From Narthecium ossifragum (taxonomy: Eukaryota > Streptophyta > Magnoliopsida > Dioscoreales > Nartheciaceae): a stretch of 64,000 bases of DNA. The stretch lies in contig OY986972.1 in the NCBI GenBank assembly GCA_963920575.1, forward strand, positions 18,270,502 to 18,334,501, written 5' to 3'. Below are positions 1-10,805 of this stretch, one piece after another. Each line of letters begins with the position of its first letter. Positions within the stretch are counted from its first letter, which is position 1. The translations under genes were made by a program, and so were the position numbers. A model generated the notes under the pieces. It was not told where the DNA came from, did no database searches, and saw only the letters and a program-made list of their open reading frames with translations.

Positions 1-1135
1 CTTTAAGTAGAGGTTTTGGTGTTTTGAATATAATATTATATTTCGGATTATAATATTATATTGTTTACTGTTCATCATCTTTTTCGGGGTTGCTTCCCGT
101 CGCAGGAGTCCGCGGTTGGCGGTCGCGGTACCGATGTAATGCCGGGACCTGCTGCGGATCGGCTGGCAGCGGTCGGTAGTACCGCTGTAGCGATCCGGTT
201 GACTTATCTGATGCCTTATCATACTGTTGCATGTCTATCTCCTGTTTGTGTATGTTCATAGCATGCATTGTTGATTTGTGTATTAGTTGTATGGTTAGGG
301 CGTGGGTGATCTGTGGGTTGCTGTCCCGAGGTTGGAAGCTCGGATTTAGCCCTAGGACCGGGGTTGGGTAGTTTGGACCCGGTTCGAATTGTGGTGTCCA
401 GTCGATTCGATGATAGGCTTAGATGACTGGTACACTTGTTGCTTGATGATTGTAGAGGTCGTGTCGGCCTCGAGGCAGATGCTGAGGTGTAGCCGGTGTT
501 CCACTGTATTGACTCTTGAGTGGAGGAGAGGCCCCCTCAGCAGTTCCTTTTCCCGCATGCAGTGTCGGGTTCCTGCATGTGAGTCAACAGTGTTTGTTGA
601 GCCTACTAAGTGCTGCTCCTGGGCCTTAGGGACACGCGGTGGGGTTATGGGACCCCTGTATACACCCAGGTCTTACTTGAGGGCGACACTATTGCGTTTC
701 TCTCTTCCTTCTGTGTGTCGTAGTGTAGAACCCTACTGAGCTTAGTGCTCACTCCTACCCGGGCTGCGTTTTGCAGGTACAGGCGTCAGTTCTTCTTCTG
801 TGGCCCCTACCGGGCAGTTGGTCGGCGGCGCCAGGCGGAGCCTGAGAGGTGGTTATCTTTTACTGCTTTTACCCTATGTTAGATAGTCTCCTACGGGAGT
901 AATGTTGTATTTGGATCTCTCCCTCTCCGAGGATATGTATATTAAAACTCTTTTGGGTTTGTAATCTGTGGTTCGAAATTTCATTAAATTATTGTATTTT
1001 AATTGAGGGTGCTTTTGGCGAATTGTTAGGGAGATCAATAGGTTAGAGGGAACCCTCGCCAGCTTTTTCCGCGTTTCGTTAGGTTCCGGTTCGCGTCGCC
1101 GGCCCGGTTGGGCTTTCGCGGGTCGGGGTGCGACA
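1..1135 (+). mobile_element. Partial long LTR (copy A), 3' part
   Basis: This is the right-hand part of an LTR in plus orientation; its 5' end lies outside the window. It ends at 1135 in GGTCGGGGTGCGACA, the inverse of the TGTCGCGCCCCGACC that opens the minus-strand copies at 9147, 21936, 45993 and 62987. The stretch 735-780 holds the module common to all copies (CTGAGCTTAGTGCTCACTCC followed by TACCCGGGCTGCG). Positions 20-60 carry two TATAATATTATA-like blocks also present, inverted, near 24660-24700 in another copy. No coding capacity is credible. The lineage cannot be told without an internal region. Confidence 0.85.
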
Positions 1136-1436
1136 GAGGACCACCGTCATACGTGCCTGAAGATGCCAGAGAAGGGAAGATGGCAGCTTTGTGCTAGCCA
1201 CAATCGTCGTCGCCGGAAGGGAAGTCAGAGACCAAAGTTGCCATCTCTGCCGTGGATCTCCGCGTCCGTCGCGAGGACCAAACGGCGGCAACCATGAGGG
1301 TTTAGAAACCCAATCTTTCATCGAGGGAGATAATGAACAGAGAATGGGTTTCGTATTCGTTCGTTCTGAATCCATGCTCTGTTTAGTACTGCTGATGATC
1401 CACGGGGGACGTTGCTGGACAAAAATGAGTCCTTCT
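1136..1436. other. Unassigned spacer between two LTRs
   Basis: No gene or known element is recognised here. The 1305-1350 stretch (GAAACCCAATCTTTCATCG and onwards) is closely repeated at about 3937-3982 on the far side of the solo LTR that follows. The two could be an older direct repeat or parts of one older element. Confidence 0.4.
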
Positions 1437-3745
1437 TGTCACACCCTGATCCAGAAAACCCATCCGGGGCGAGGCGTGAGGGTTCCTATCACTATTCACA
1501 TCCAACTGGCGCGATACAAAGCGGAAAACACAGATAATTTAAACAATTTAACTTCCGGGGACAAAACTGTAATTCAATTAATAGAAACATCAAATTGTAC
1601 TGTTTAAACATATGATACAAATTCTTATCAAACTCTTCCAAGGAAAAGATATTATACATATAATCCAAAAATCCTCGAAAGATGTTTACAATATACAAAA
1701 ACTATCAAAAGTACAACAGTCGTCCTGTAGCAACCTCAAGCACCCCTGGAAGTCATCGCGCCGCCAAAAGTTGATCCCGCCAACTCTATTGAGGAAGAAC
1801 TGGCACCTGCATCTGCAAATGCAGCCCGGGAAGGAGTGAGCGATAAGCTCAGTAGTGTTCTACTCTACGACACATTAAAAGGAGGAAAACAACAATAGTG
1901 ATGTCTCCCCGCTCAAGCCTAAGGAATGCCACGGGGTCCCACAACCCCTATCGACTCCCCAAGGGATCCTACTCTTCTCAACCGACTACGCTGGGAACAT
2001 CAACCAACACGCTGGGAGGAACAAGAACCAGAACTAGTAGGATCACTCTTACCTAGTAGGAAACCATTGCCCGGGGACCATGTCAGGGCATCGACAACCA
2101 TCCTTAGCACTCGGCCTTGGAGAAACAACACGACATCTAAACCTCAAAACAATGACCATAGCCAACTACCTCAAATTCTCAATAACATGAGATTCCAATT
2201 ATACAATCACGTCCTAAACCTCGCTACCCAACCGCGGTCCTAAGGCTAGATCCGAGCTACCCGAGAGCCTCGGATCGGCGATCAACCCATCGCCCGCCTA
2301 ACCTGATATGCCTCTAATGCATACAGTGCATGAACCTATGCAAACATCTATGCTAGATGTCTCTATATGCCACAACATCAATTATAGGTTCAACATTTAT
2401 ACAATAGCCCTCGGCACTCGCCGGCAACGGGCTAATGTTCCACAATATCACGTCAGCTAGCACTCATAGCTAGCTGACGGCTAGGCAGACAATAAGCATC
2501 TAAGTCTATCGTCCAACTAGGTATTTAAATACAAGTCAATCCATAAATCCGTTAAAGTGGATAAACTCACGATTCAATTCCCAATCTCGATAGAAATCCA
2601 TTAAAACCCCATGATAACAACGTGCATGCTTCCTAACATGATTGGGTATCTATCATGAACGAAAGTCAATCAAAGAAAGTCAGAAGACGCTGCTCAGGGG
2701 CTCACGGTCGATGCGACGGTCGATCCGATGGTCTACCGAGAGACCAAAATGAGGAAAAACACAAGGGCCACGACCGATCAGGACATCAACCCTGGGAAGC
2801 CAAAAAGGAGACATAGCCTTACGGTCGATGCGACGGTCGATCCGACGGTCGACCGTGAGGCCAGGAAGAAGCGTATCAATGCTTGACGGTTGATCCGACG
2901 GTCGACCGTCATGCCTAGTGCACAGTTCCTAAAAACAGTGTCGGAAATCCAATTTCTTGGATTTGAACTATCAAATCTTGTCAGAAAACGATGAAACTTT
3001 ACAGGCATGCATAATAAATGATGGGGGAGCTATTGATATGAAGAAAACACGATTTTGATGGTTAAATCTCAAATCTAGATCAAAACTATCAAAAATCGAC
3101 AAAACGACGATAATACGAGAATCATCCGATAAAATATGAAAATCAAATAGTAGGAATACTCGAAGCAAGCTATAACGCTCATACATTAAGCTACACAACA
3201 TTCTACCATACACTCCTACATCGAAATCACAATAAACCTATCCTAGGAGAACCCAATCACATGATCGGGGTGGAAACACCTACTTGATCAAGTAGGGCAG
3301 CTCCTCCACGCGTCCCCCAAGCTTAACCTCCAAGATCCGCTCCTCGAAGCTCGCGTCTCCAAGCCTTAGCTCAACCGGTAGGAGAGAGAAAGAGAGAGAG
3401 GGAGACAACGACAGGAGAAGAAGAAAAGAAAAGAAAGAGAGAGAAATTCATGGTATTTATAGAGATCAGGATCGATCTCGGCTGTCCATTTCGATCTTTC
3501 CCGATCGAGCTCCGATTTTTCGATCGGATGCACCCTTAAGGTTCTAATCAATCACATACGTCAATCCAAGGCCGTGTGTGTATTATGCGGATGAAAAATC
3601 TACCACCAGGCGAAATTTACCAAATTGCCTCTGGGGTCACAAAAGCAATACGATCAACCTGATCGCACCTGACGCGAAACCAAATCACCAAAAAACGGCC
3701 CTCGACCCACGCAGTCGAGCTAGGTCAGAGGAACGGATCCTCACA
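1437..3745 (-). mobile_element. Solo LTR (copy B), long-LTR family
   Basis: Read on the plus strand, the element opens with TGTCACACCCTGATCCAG and closes with GGATCCTCACA, so on its own strand it runs TGTGAGG...GTGTGACA. It is flanked by CTTCT on the left (1432-1436) and CATCT on the right (3746-3750), a 5-bp duplication with one mismatch. There is no primer site, polypurine tract or coding region, so it is a solo LTR. Positions 2700-2910 contain a hairpin minisatellite based on ACGGTCGATGCGACGGTCGA. Confidence 0.85.
2700..2910. repeat. CGGTCGAC hairpin minisatellite in LTR copy B
   Basis: Several imperfect units carry CACGGTCGATGCGACGGTCG or CACGACCGATC-like cores. Most units contain inverted halves (CGGTCGATC against GGTCGACCG) that can fold as hairpins. 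Equivalent arrays lie at the same place in copies D, H and L with different unit numbers. Confidence 0.75.
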
Positions 3746-3989
3746 CATCTTGAACGTGGGGGAGCGGCGTCGATCTCCTCCTTAGTGCGAGCGATCAACG
3801 CCAAAGCTCTCACGAGTAGTTGGCAGATCCGCCTCGGCGCGAGTGGTGTTCTTCCACGTCGATCAGCATCGGGAGTCGAGATGCCAACGACGTTCACGAG
3901 CCAAGAAATTGGGCTGCGGCTTATGGGTTTTTAGTTGGAAACCCAATCTCCCATTGTGGGAGATGATGAACAGGGAGCCCGATCTCTCA
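3746..3989. other. Unassigned spacer
   Basis: This is the continuation of the sequence that received solo LTR B. It carries the second copy of the GAAACCCAATCT...GAACAG repeat seen at 1305-1350. No gene is recognised. Confidence 0.4.
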
Positions 3990-4236
3990 TATGTTATTTT
4001 ATATATATATATATATTAGTTGTGCCCCTGCCACATATGTGGCAGGGTAACCACCAACCCCATCTCAATAACCACCAAATAACTCCCTCCCACTAAACCC
4101 TCCTCAACCTAGGATTATCATTCTACATAGGCGCCACATAAGCCTAGGACATTCTCCCGCCACGTAGGACAACGAAAGTTTCACTTATAACGATAGCCTC
4201 ATATAAGGATGATATATATATATATATATATATATT
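3990..4236. mobile_element. TA-microsatellite-flanked small insert with a long palindrome
   Basis: About 190 bp of non-coding sequence is bracketed by alternating TA tracts (about 3999-4016 and 4210-4233). Just inside the left tract lies a perfect palindrome at 4026-4047, core CCTGCCACATATGTGGCAGG. The structure resembles microsatellite-targeting MITEs such as rice Micron, or a Helitron-type hairpin end. The family is not established, and the decayed Copia sequence starts directly after it. Confidence 0.35.
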
Positions 4237-4760
4237 TGTTTGGACCTAGTCATGCTCTGGTTTTGGGTGATAGCAGCATGTATGATTGCATATTTAGTCC
4301 ATGTCATGTGTACTACCTTCCCAAGTTCAGTACTGCTCCAATTTTTTGATGTGTGATTGCTACTGGAAATGAGATGTCTGATGAGCAACAAATTTTGGTA
4401 GTGATTCGTTCTTTGTTGGACCCTGAGTGGACTCAAGTGAAGCTCTTGATGACCTATAGCGATGGTGTCAAGACTTTCAAGGACATCTCACGTCATCTCG
4501 AGTTTGAGGCGGAGCGCATTGAGGCGAACCCTAAAAAGGAGGTCCTCATCTCTCAAGCTGCAAAGCTTAGGCATTCAAAGCCTGTTTATGAGGGACAAGG
4601 GTCACATGGTAATGATACAGAGATTGAAGATTGACAGATTTGTGAAATGTCACAAATATCAGCATGGGAGCATAATAAATGTAGCAAATTTGAAGTGCTA
4701 CAATTGCGGAAAGAAGGGTCACTTCGCTAGAGACTGTTCTGAGCTGAAGAAGGTATACCC
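4237..4760 (+). pseudogene. Copia gag remnant with CCHC zinc knuckle
   Basis: Translation in overlapping frames gives a Copia-type gag: a UBN2-like stretch (DEQQILVVIRSLLDPEW, then TFKDISRHLEFEAERIEA) followed by a CCHC zinc knuckle, CYNCGKKGHFARDC, at about 4699-4740. The two parts are in different frames, separated by a frameshift and a stop at about 4632, and there is no intact start. The gag would package element RNA. It continues into protease and integrase remnants in the same orientation. Confidence 0.8.
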
Positions 4761-4804
4761 TATTCTTAATTCTCTAGAATTTCTTGTTTTTCACATGTGT
4801 TTGT

Positions 4805-5835
4805 GACTTATTTCTCTCCTTGGTTGGATTGTAGATTTGGGAGCATGTAGACATGTAGCTAGAGATCAAGCTGGATGCATGATTATCGTCGAATACTACC
4901 GGGAAGTCTTCGCTTTGTGACAGAAGATAGAGCGCGGGAATATGTCTTGAGAGTTGGAGTCAACCAGCTCAAGATGCACATATGGTGGCTATAATGTTTT
5001 TGAAATATGTTTTCATTGGTGTTGGAATTATATTCTTAGTGAAATATAATGATTCTACTTTAGTCTCTCTTCTTTAGTCCATATTCTATATGTATGTCAA
5101 ATAGAATCTTGGCCTTGGTCACATAGGTTAAGAAAGACATGCTATACTAACTAGAGAATGGATGTTGGGCCTTTTTGCTAAAGTAAGGCCATCTACCTAT
5201 GAGTTTTATTTAACTATAGGACAATCAGAGAGGTTTTTCGAGTAAACCTCCAATACTTCCCATCTTTTAGAAGTTAGTCTATTCATACATCTACGCACCC
5301 AAAGATTTTAGGCATGCCATAGTATATCCTACATTATTTGTTAATGGTTCTTCAAATTTTGGTTTGGTGTATAGAATATCTCGCCGATTCCAAATTTTGA
5401 TTTGTTTCAAAACTTTGGATCGGAGGTTGAGAATTAAAAGAGAAGAACTTAGAGTTCTTCTAATTGGTACAGACCGAAAGTGATTATCTAATTAGTTCAG
5501 AAACTTATGTGAAGATATAGGTATATACGGAGTTAAAGATTTGTAATATCTTGCTACTAAAGTGGTTGCAAAGAGCAGAAATCAAACTCTTTAGTGACAT
5601 GGTTAGATTGATAATAGCACATGCTAATCTCCTTATAAGTTCATGAGAGATAGGCTATTAAATGTTGCTTGAATCTTCAACCAAATGCCTTTAAAAGTCA
5701 ATTCCAACTAGTTCATATCAGTTGTTGAATGGGAATAGTCTAACTTAGATGACTTGCACCCATGTGATTCTACTTGATATGTTCATAATTCCTCCTATAA
5801 GTTAGGAAAATTCGATTCTACAGCTGATAAATATG
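4805..5835 (+). pseudogene. Copia protease-integrase remnant
   Basis: Immediately downstream of the gag, about 4825-4875 encodes WIVDLGACRHVARDQAG, the Copia protease active-site region with the usual DSGA changed to DLGA. Decayed integrase follows over many stops: a GHI-like zinc-finger area near 5118-5200, a weak DRxREYLS-like block near 5473-5515, and LDMVRLIIAHANL-like sequence near 5596-5640. No frame stays open for more than about 60 codons. The sequence stops at about 5835 where the minus-strand Athila/Tat element begins. The matching 3' end is probably the stretch 13898-16333. Confidence 0.65.
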
Positions 5836-5837
5836 TT

Positions 5838-6443
5838 TTATCGGATCTTAAGGATTCTCGATGGGACTGGCGCGATCGATCGCTCAGAGGAGTGATGTAT
5901 CAGTCCAGACAACATGTGTGTGCCAATGTCATCAATTGATTGTGCAATGCAATTTTCAATATCATAATATTCATTCAGCATGTCATCTATATTATCAGCA
6001 ATCATAGCATGTGAAGATGTATCAACACAATCAGTCAACATATCAATAGCATAACAGTCATCATCTGGCTCAGGAATATTTGCAGTTTTAAAAATATTCA
6101 AACGCATACGCATGTTTCCAAAAGACACATCCATTACACCAGTTCTACAATTAATGCATGCGTTCGCCGTGCCTAAGAAGGGTCGACCTAAGATGATTGG
6201 CACAGATTTTCTGCAGTGAATAACAGGCTCCATTTTCAAGACAATAAAGTCAACAGGAAAGAAGAAATTATCCACTTTAACTATTACATCCTCCAAGACA
6301 CCTCTCGGTGTCTTGATGGATCTATCAGCTAATTGCAGAATCACATGTGTAGGTTTAAGCTCCCCCATACCAAATTGTTTATAAAGTGAGTAAGGTAAAA
6401 GATTCACACTAGCACCTAAATCTAGGAGAGCACCATCAATATG
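5838..6443 (-). pseudogene. Athila/Tat-type retropepsin (truncated pol)
   Basis: The minus strand encodes a Gypsy aspartic protease of the plant Athila/Tat type. The catalytic DLGASVNLLP motif is encoded near 6400-6425, followed by LQLADRSIKTPRG, VIVKVDNFFFPVDF and the flap/C-terminal motif IILGRPFLGTANA. It lies downstream of gag and is separated from it by a single in-frame TAA at about 6444. The frame ends at 5838, so reverse transcriptase, RNase H and integrase are all missing; the element was cut here or recombined with the neighbouring Copia. The protease would process the gag-pol polyprotein. Confidence 0.85.
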
Positions 6444-8336
6444 TTAGTCTCCTATGCAGCAGGGTATTGTGGGGGTACCAGGGTCTTTGAGTTTTGGCGG
6501 TGTGTCATGTCTAAGAATCGAACTGACTTGCTTAGTGAGGAAAATCTTTTTGGATACCTTAGCTTTTGATTGACGTTTGTGTGTACACAGATCCTTAAAA
6601 AATTTGGCATACGAAGGAATCTGTCGGATGGCATCTAATAAGGGTATGTTGATGTTAACTTGTTTAAAGGTCTCTAAGATTTCCTCTGCAGCTTTCTTCT
6701 TGGGGTATGTGGAGGAGGGATCCTTAAGTGCTTCAGGAAAATGCACTTTAGGTGTGTATGTGCGTGGGTCAGGTTCATTTTCATCAATTGGATTTGGATC
6801 CACTTGATTAGGAGTACCATCAGGTTGCTGTAGAGGCAGAGACCAATCGGTCGGATTCGTCTCCGATCGGTCGGACTCATTGCGATCGGTCGGATCTGGG
6901 ACCGATCGGTCGCTCGGAGCAGAGGCAGGTTGTGTGTCAACTTGCTTACCGTTCCTTAAGGTTACTAAAGCTTGTGCACTTTCAAAATTCTGGTTATCAA
7001 TATGGTGCAAGGCCCTAGGATTGGTCATAGGTTGACTCGGTAAGTGACCCTCTTCTCTCTTTGACATAGTGTTGGCCAGTTGTCCTAGTTGTGTCTCTAT
7101 TTTGGATATGGCTTGTGAATGTGAGGCTACAGTTCTTCCAATTTTATCCATGTTAGCATTCATGTTGGCAAGTGTACTTATGATCGTGTCCAATGCCGGC
7201 TCAGAGGATGCTTGTGGAGGAGGTTGAGGTGCAGCTTGTTGATATTGTGTAGAGTACCCTGGGTTGGGATTTGCAGAAGGTCTAGGTGGGTACCGATTTG
7301 TGGGAGCACTTGAAGAACTACTCTGTCCTTGGAAAGTACTAGACTGTTGGGGTGGTCTCCAGCTAAAGTTGGGATGGTTTCGGCAGTAAGGAGGGCTATT
7401 TGGGCAGTAATGGCTTCTAATCCAGAAAGTTCAAAGGTTCCTTTAGTTGTAGGCCGACTTTTAGGGGTTGTGTATTGTTGTTGGGAATCAATGGAAATTT
7501 GTTCATAAAGGTTCCAGAGCTCATCATCATCTTTGTCTAAAGGAATACCCCCACAACAAGCTTCAACTCTAGTTTTACATCTTTCATTAAGGCCTCTATA
7601 AAACTTATGGGTTAATTCTCACTCATCAATATCATGATGAGGACATTTTCTCAAAAGGTCTTTAAATCTATCCCAGGCATCATGAAAAGACTCATCGTCA
7701 TATTGAACAAAGGTAAGGATTTCAGTCCGAAATTTCTCAGTTTTAATTATGGGGAAGAATTTCCTTAAAAATGCCTCTTGAAGTTGGTCCCAAGTTGTGA
7801 TTGAGCGTGGAGGTAAACATTGAAGCTAGTGTTTAGCTTTATCTTTCAAAGAGAAGGGGAAAAGTTTTAACTTAAAGGCATAATCATTAAAGTTTTCCAT
7901 TTTCAGTGTAGCGATGGTATCGATAAAATTGTGAATGTGCTCATATGGGTCCTCATTACTTAAACCATGATAGTGGGGTAAAATTTGAATCGTTTGGGGT
8001 CTAATCTCATAGTGTGAGGCTGTGATTGCAGGAGGATCAATGGAAGGAGTGTAAGTGTAGGCAGTGGGCAAGAAGTGATTTCTCAACGGAACGCGTTGTA
8101 CCCCCCCCATTGTTATTATTATTACCCTCCCTTCCCATATTAGCATTAGGGTTGATGACATGTCCCTCATTTTCAGCCATGGTGACAACGGTCTCGTGAA
8201 TAGATTGCAGGTTACTCAAGGCCTCCTGATAATTACTCAAAGATTGTTGACCTAAGGCTCTAGCTTTTCGGAGTGTGGTCTCTAGTTCTAGATCCAAAGG
8301 TTTCAGTGGGGTATTTAAGGATCGTCTACCTTGCAC
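6444..8336 (-). pseudogene. Athila/Tat-type gag, frameshifted
   Basis: Gag reads on the minus strand in several frames. The N-terminal part (8037-8336) includes TMAENEGHVINPNANMG. A frame change in the poly-C run at 8101-8107 leads into the gag core (7826-8100) with HGLSNEDPYEHIHNFIDT and LKLFPFSLKDKAK. Recognisable gag continues through about 7450-7825. The C-terminal frame 6444-7193 carries KIETQLGQLANTMSKREEG and INIPLLDAIRQIPSYAKF. A hydrophilic linker rich in Asp-Arg-Ser is encoded at 6840-6920 by repeated GATCGGTCGGA motifs. The order gag then protease, and the tRNA-Asp primer site upstream, fit Athila/Tat elements. It is broken by at least two frameshifts. Confidence 0.85.
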
Positions 8337-8454
8337 GCAAGCTCACACACAAAAAGAAAAAAAGAAAACAGAAAACTCGGAGGAGAGGACAAAACCCGAC
8401 AAACAACAATTGAAACGAAAAGGTTTGAAGCAAAAAGGCTTAGCTGACTGCGTA

Positions 8455-8575
8455 GTTCCGATCGGTCGGTTTCCAGTCCGATCGGTCACTCCAGGCCGCA
8501 AGCTCCTTCACTCGAAGCCCACTTCAAAGCAGATGGCGCAGTCCGATCGATCGGATTCAAGTCCGACCGATCACT
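8455..8575. repeat. GATCGGTC/GATCGATC cluster in Athila/Tat leader
   Basis: Several copies of CCGATCGGTC and CCGATCGATCGGA occur in the untranslated leader between gag and the primer site. The same palindromic core is clustered in other, unrelated LTR families of this window. Confidence 0.7.
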
Positions 8576-8757
8576 TCAGGTGTCTTGCGAGTTGTGTTTT
8601 TTTCAAGAAAAATCCGTTTCAATGCTGCAAAAATTCCAGAAAATTGTCAGAAAATTCCTAAAAAGTGTAAAATAAAGAAAGGGAAAAATAAGAAAGATAA
8701 AAACCTAACTAAGCAAAGAAAAGGAGTTAAGAAAAAATCAATTAGTTAACCGTCGAA

Positions 8758-8776
8758 TTCCCCGGCAACGGCGCCA
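8758..8776 (-). promoter_or_regulatory. Primer binding site complementary to tRNA-Asp
   Basis: The minus strand reads TGGCGCCGTTGCCGGGGAA, complementary to the 3' end of plant tRNA-Asp. It sits five bases inside the LTR boundary at 8782. A tRNA-Asp primer is usual for Athila-type elements. It fixes the direction of the element: LTR at higher coordinates, gag and protease at lower ones. Confidence 0.9.
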
Positions 8777-9146
8777 AAAATTGATCGTCTCGCAAACGTT
8801 GTCGTTAAAACGTTGCTAACCTCAATCAAATCTTAAATTTTTATCCTTATTCAATCACTAATACTACTACGTAGACTAGTGATGAAATCTGGAGTCGAAC
8901 CACAGAGAATTACCAGGAAAAACAAAATCAGTTCTCAGAACTCTTGATCTAAACCAAATACTTCAATGATAGATTGATCTAACTGAAACTATCTAAGAAA
9001 GCAAAAGAAAATATTAAGGTTTTAATCAGATGGAAAAAGATGTATTAGAAAATACACAATCCACCCTAGTTTCACCCTTAATCTTCAATAGTTATCATCT
9101 TAATCACTTCTCTAAGCATTATGGATCGTATGGCTACAAGCTCACA

Positions 9147-10421
9147 TGTCGCGCCCCGACCTGAGAAAGCCCAACCGGGCCGGGCGACGCGAACCGGAAC
9201 CTACAAAACGCGGAAAAAGAACGGCGAGGGTTCCCTCTAACCTATTGGTCTCCCTAGCAATTCACCAAAAGCACCCTCAATTAAAAACAATAATTGAACA
9301 ACATCGAACCACAGATTTAAAACCCAAGGGTTTAATATACAAATCCTTGGAGAGGGGAAGATCCAAAATACAACATCACTCCCGTAGGAGACTAACTAAC
9401 ATAAGGTAAAAGCAATAAATGATCACCACCTCTCAAAATCCACCAGGCGCCGCCGCACCGCCGACCAACTGCGCGGTAGGGGCCACGGAGGAAGAGCTGA
9501 TGCCTGCACCTGCAAAACGCAGCCCGGATAGGAGTGAGCACTAAGCTCAGATCTCAACTAAAGATCATAAAACTCATATCAGAAATTCTACTAGGCATAA
9601 GGAATCCAACAAGATAAAGATCAACAAGATCTAACAGCTAGATCTAAAGAAACCCAAAGAAGAACACAGTAGGTAGAAGAACCTACCGAAGAACGCTAAT
9701 CCCGGCTGATCCCTCACAACCAGTCACCAACAAGCCTCCAAACCACACCAGGAGCCTTCCTCTCGTTGCCACGGATCCAACGAGCCTTAGAACACCCAAT
9801 TTGATGGTCGGAGGAGGGAGAACGGAAGAGGGGAAGGTGGCTGTCGGAAAAACAGGGGAAGAGCAACGTCGGGAGAGAAGAAAAGAGGAAGGAAGAAGAA
9901 GAAGGAGGAAGGGGAAGGGAAAGAGGAGGAAGGGGGGGGACAGCCGGGAAAGAGGGGGAAAAGGCAAAGGAGGGGGAAAAGGCGAAGGAGGGGAGGGAAA
10001 GTCCTCCCCTTCTGACAGGAGAGAGCGACGGCCAACGGCGGCCGTCTTCGCGAAGCAGAAAAGCCACCGACGCGATTCCGATCGATCGGAGCGATTGGTT
10101 GCTCGCGCCCCGGATCGATCCCAACACCAAGTCGGATCGATCCGAGCGGGTCAAAACCCACCGACTCGCTAACAAGTCTGATCGATCGTTCCGAGGAGCG
10201 ATCGATCGCTCAAGGGTCGTCAGCTGCCCAAAGGCAAGCTTCCGCGCGCCCGAGCTGGGATCTTCCGATCCTGGGTCCACCTAGCCATTCTATACAAACA
10301 CTAATACATACAAGGCCAGTGTGTGCACACGCTGGTGTGAAACAAACCAACAAGGCGTAATTTACCAAATTGCGTTTGCGGTCTACAACGAGCCACAAGG
10401 GTAGAGGGACAGGTCCTCACA
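9147..10421 (-). mobile_element. Solo LTR (copy C), long-LTR family
   Basis: It begins TGTCGCGCCCCGACC and ends CAGGTCCTCACA on the plus strand. The 5-bp duplication TCACA is exact (9142-9146 and 10422-10426). At 1275 bp it is the shortest complete copy. The paralogous LTR at about 30350-30365 shows the unoccupied site (TACATGAATCCCTAAA). Positions 10075-10215 hold a cluster of GATCGATCGGA-type palindromes. The open frames over 9683-10280 come from GA/CT-rich low-complexity sequence and are not credible genes. Confidence 0.92.
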
Positions 10422-10805
10422 TCACATGAATCCCTAAAAGAAGGTTTTATGTTTCCTACGGCATAACCTATCTTTGTTTGGCATAAATCATCTTCGGTTC
10501 TACCATTATCTTAAGTTATTCTACTCCTAATGACCTTAGCATGACTTATCTTCACGTAGCATAGATTATCTCAAAGGTAAATCACAAACCACATGAAAAC
10601 TATCTCATGAATCTTTACAATCAAGTACAACCATCATGTAGGACTAAGAATACGTCAACGGAACTCTGTTCCTTCAGCTCTATAATCATGAAGAACATAT
10701 TCATGAGATTATACGTAGAGAAGTTCACAAAAATTCAACTAAAAAAGATCAAAAGTTACACTAGGGTTTCATGGTATTCCTAAGAACAAGAAATCTAGCC
10801 ACTCA

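Noticed and set aside
8758..8776. Match to the 3' end of tRNA-Asp
   Set aside because: Only the last 19 bases of the tRNA are complemented and they sit next to an LTR end, so this is a primer binding site, not a tRNA gene.
9683..10280. Overlapping Arg/Gly- and Phe/Pro/Leu-rich frames (similar at 25343-25678, 31480-32021, 37578-38149)
   Set aside because: They are translations of GA/CT-rich low-complexity tracts inside solo LTRs.
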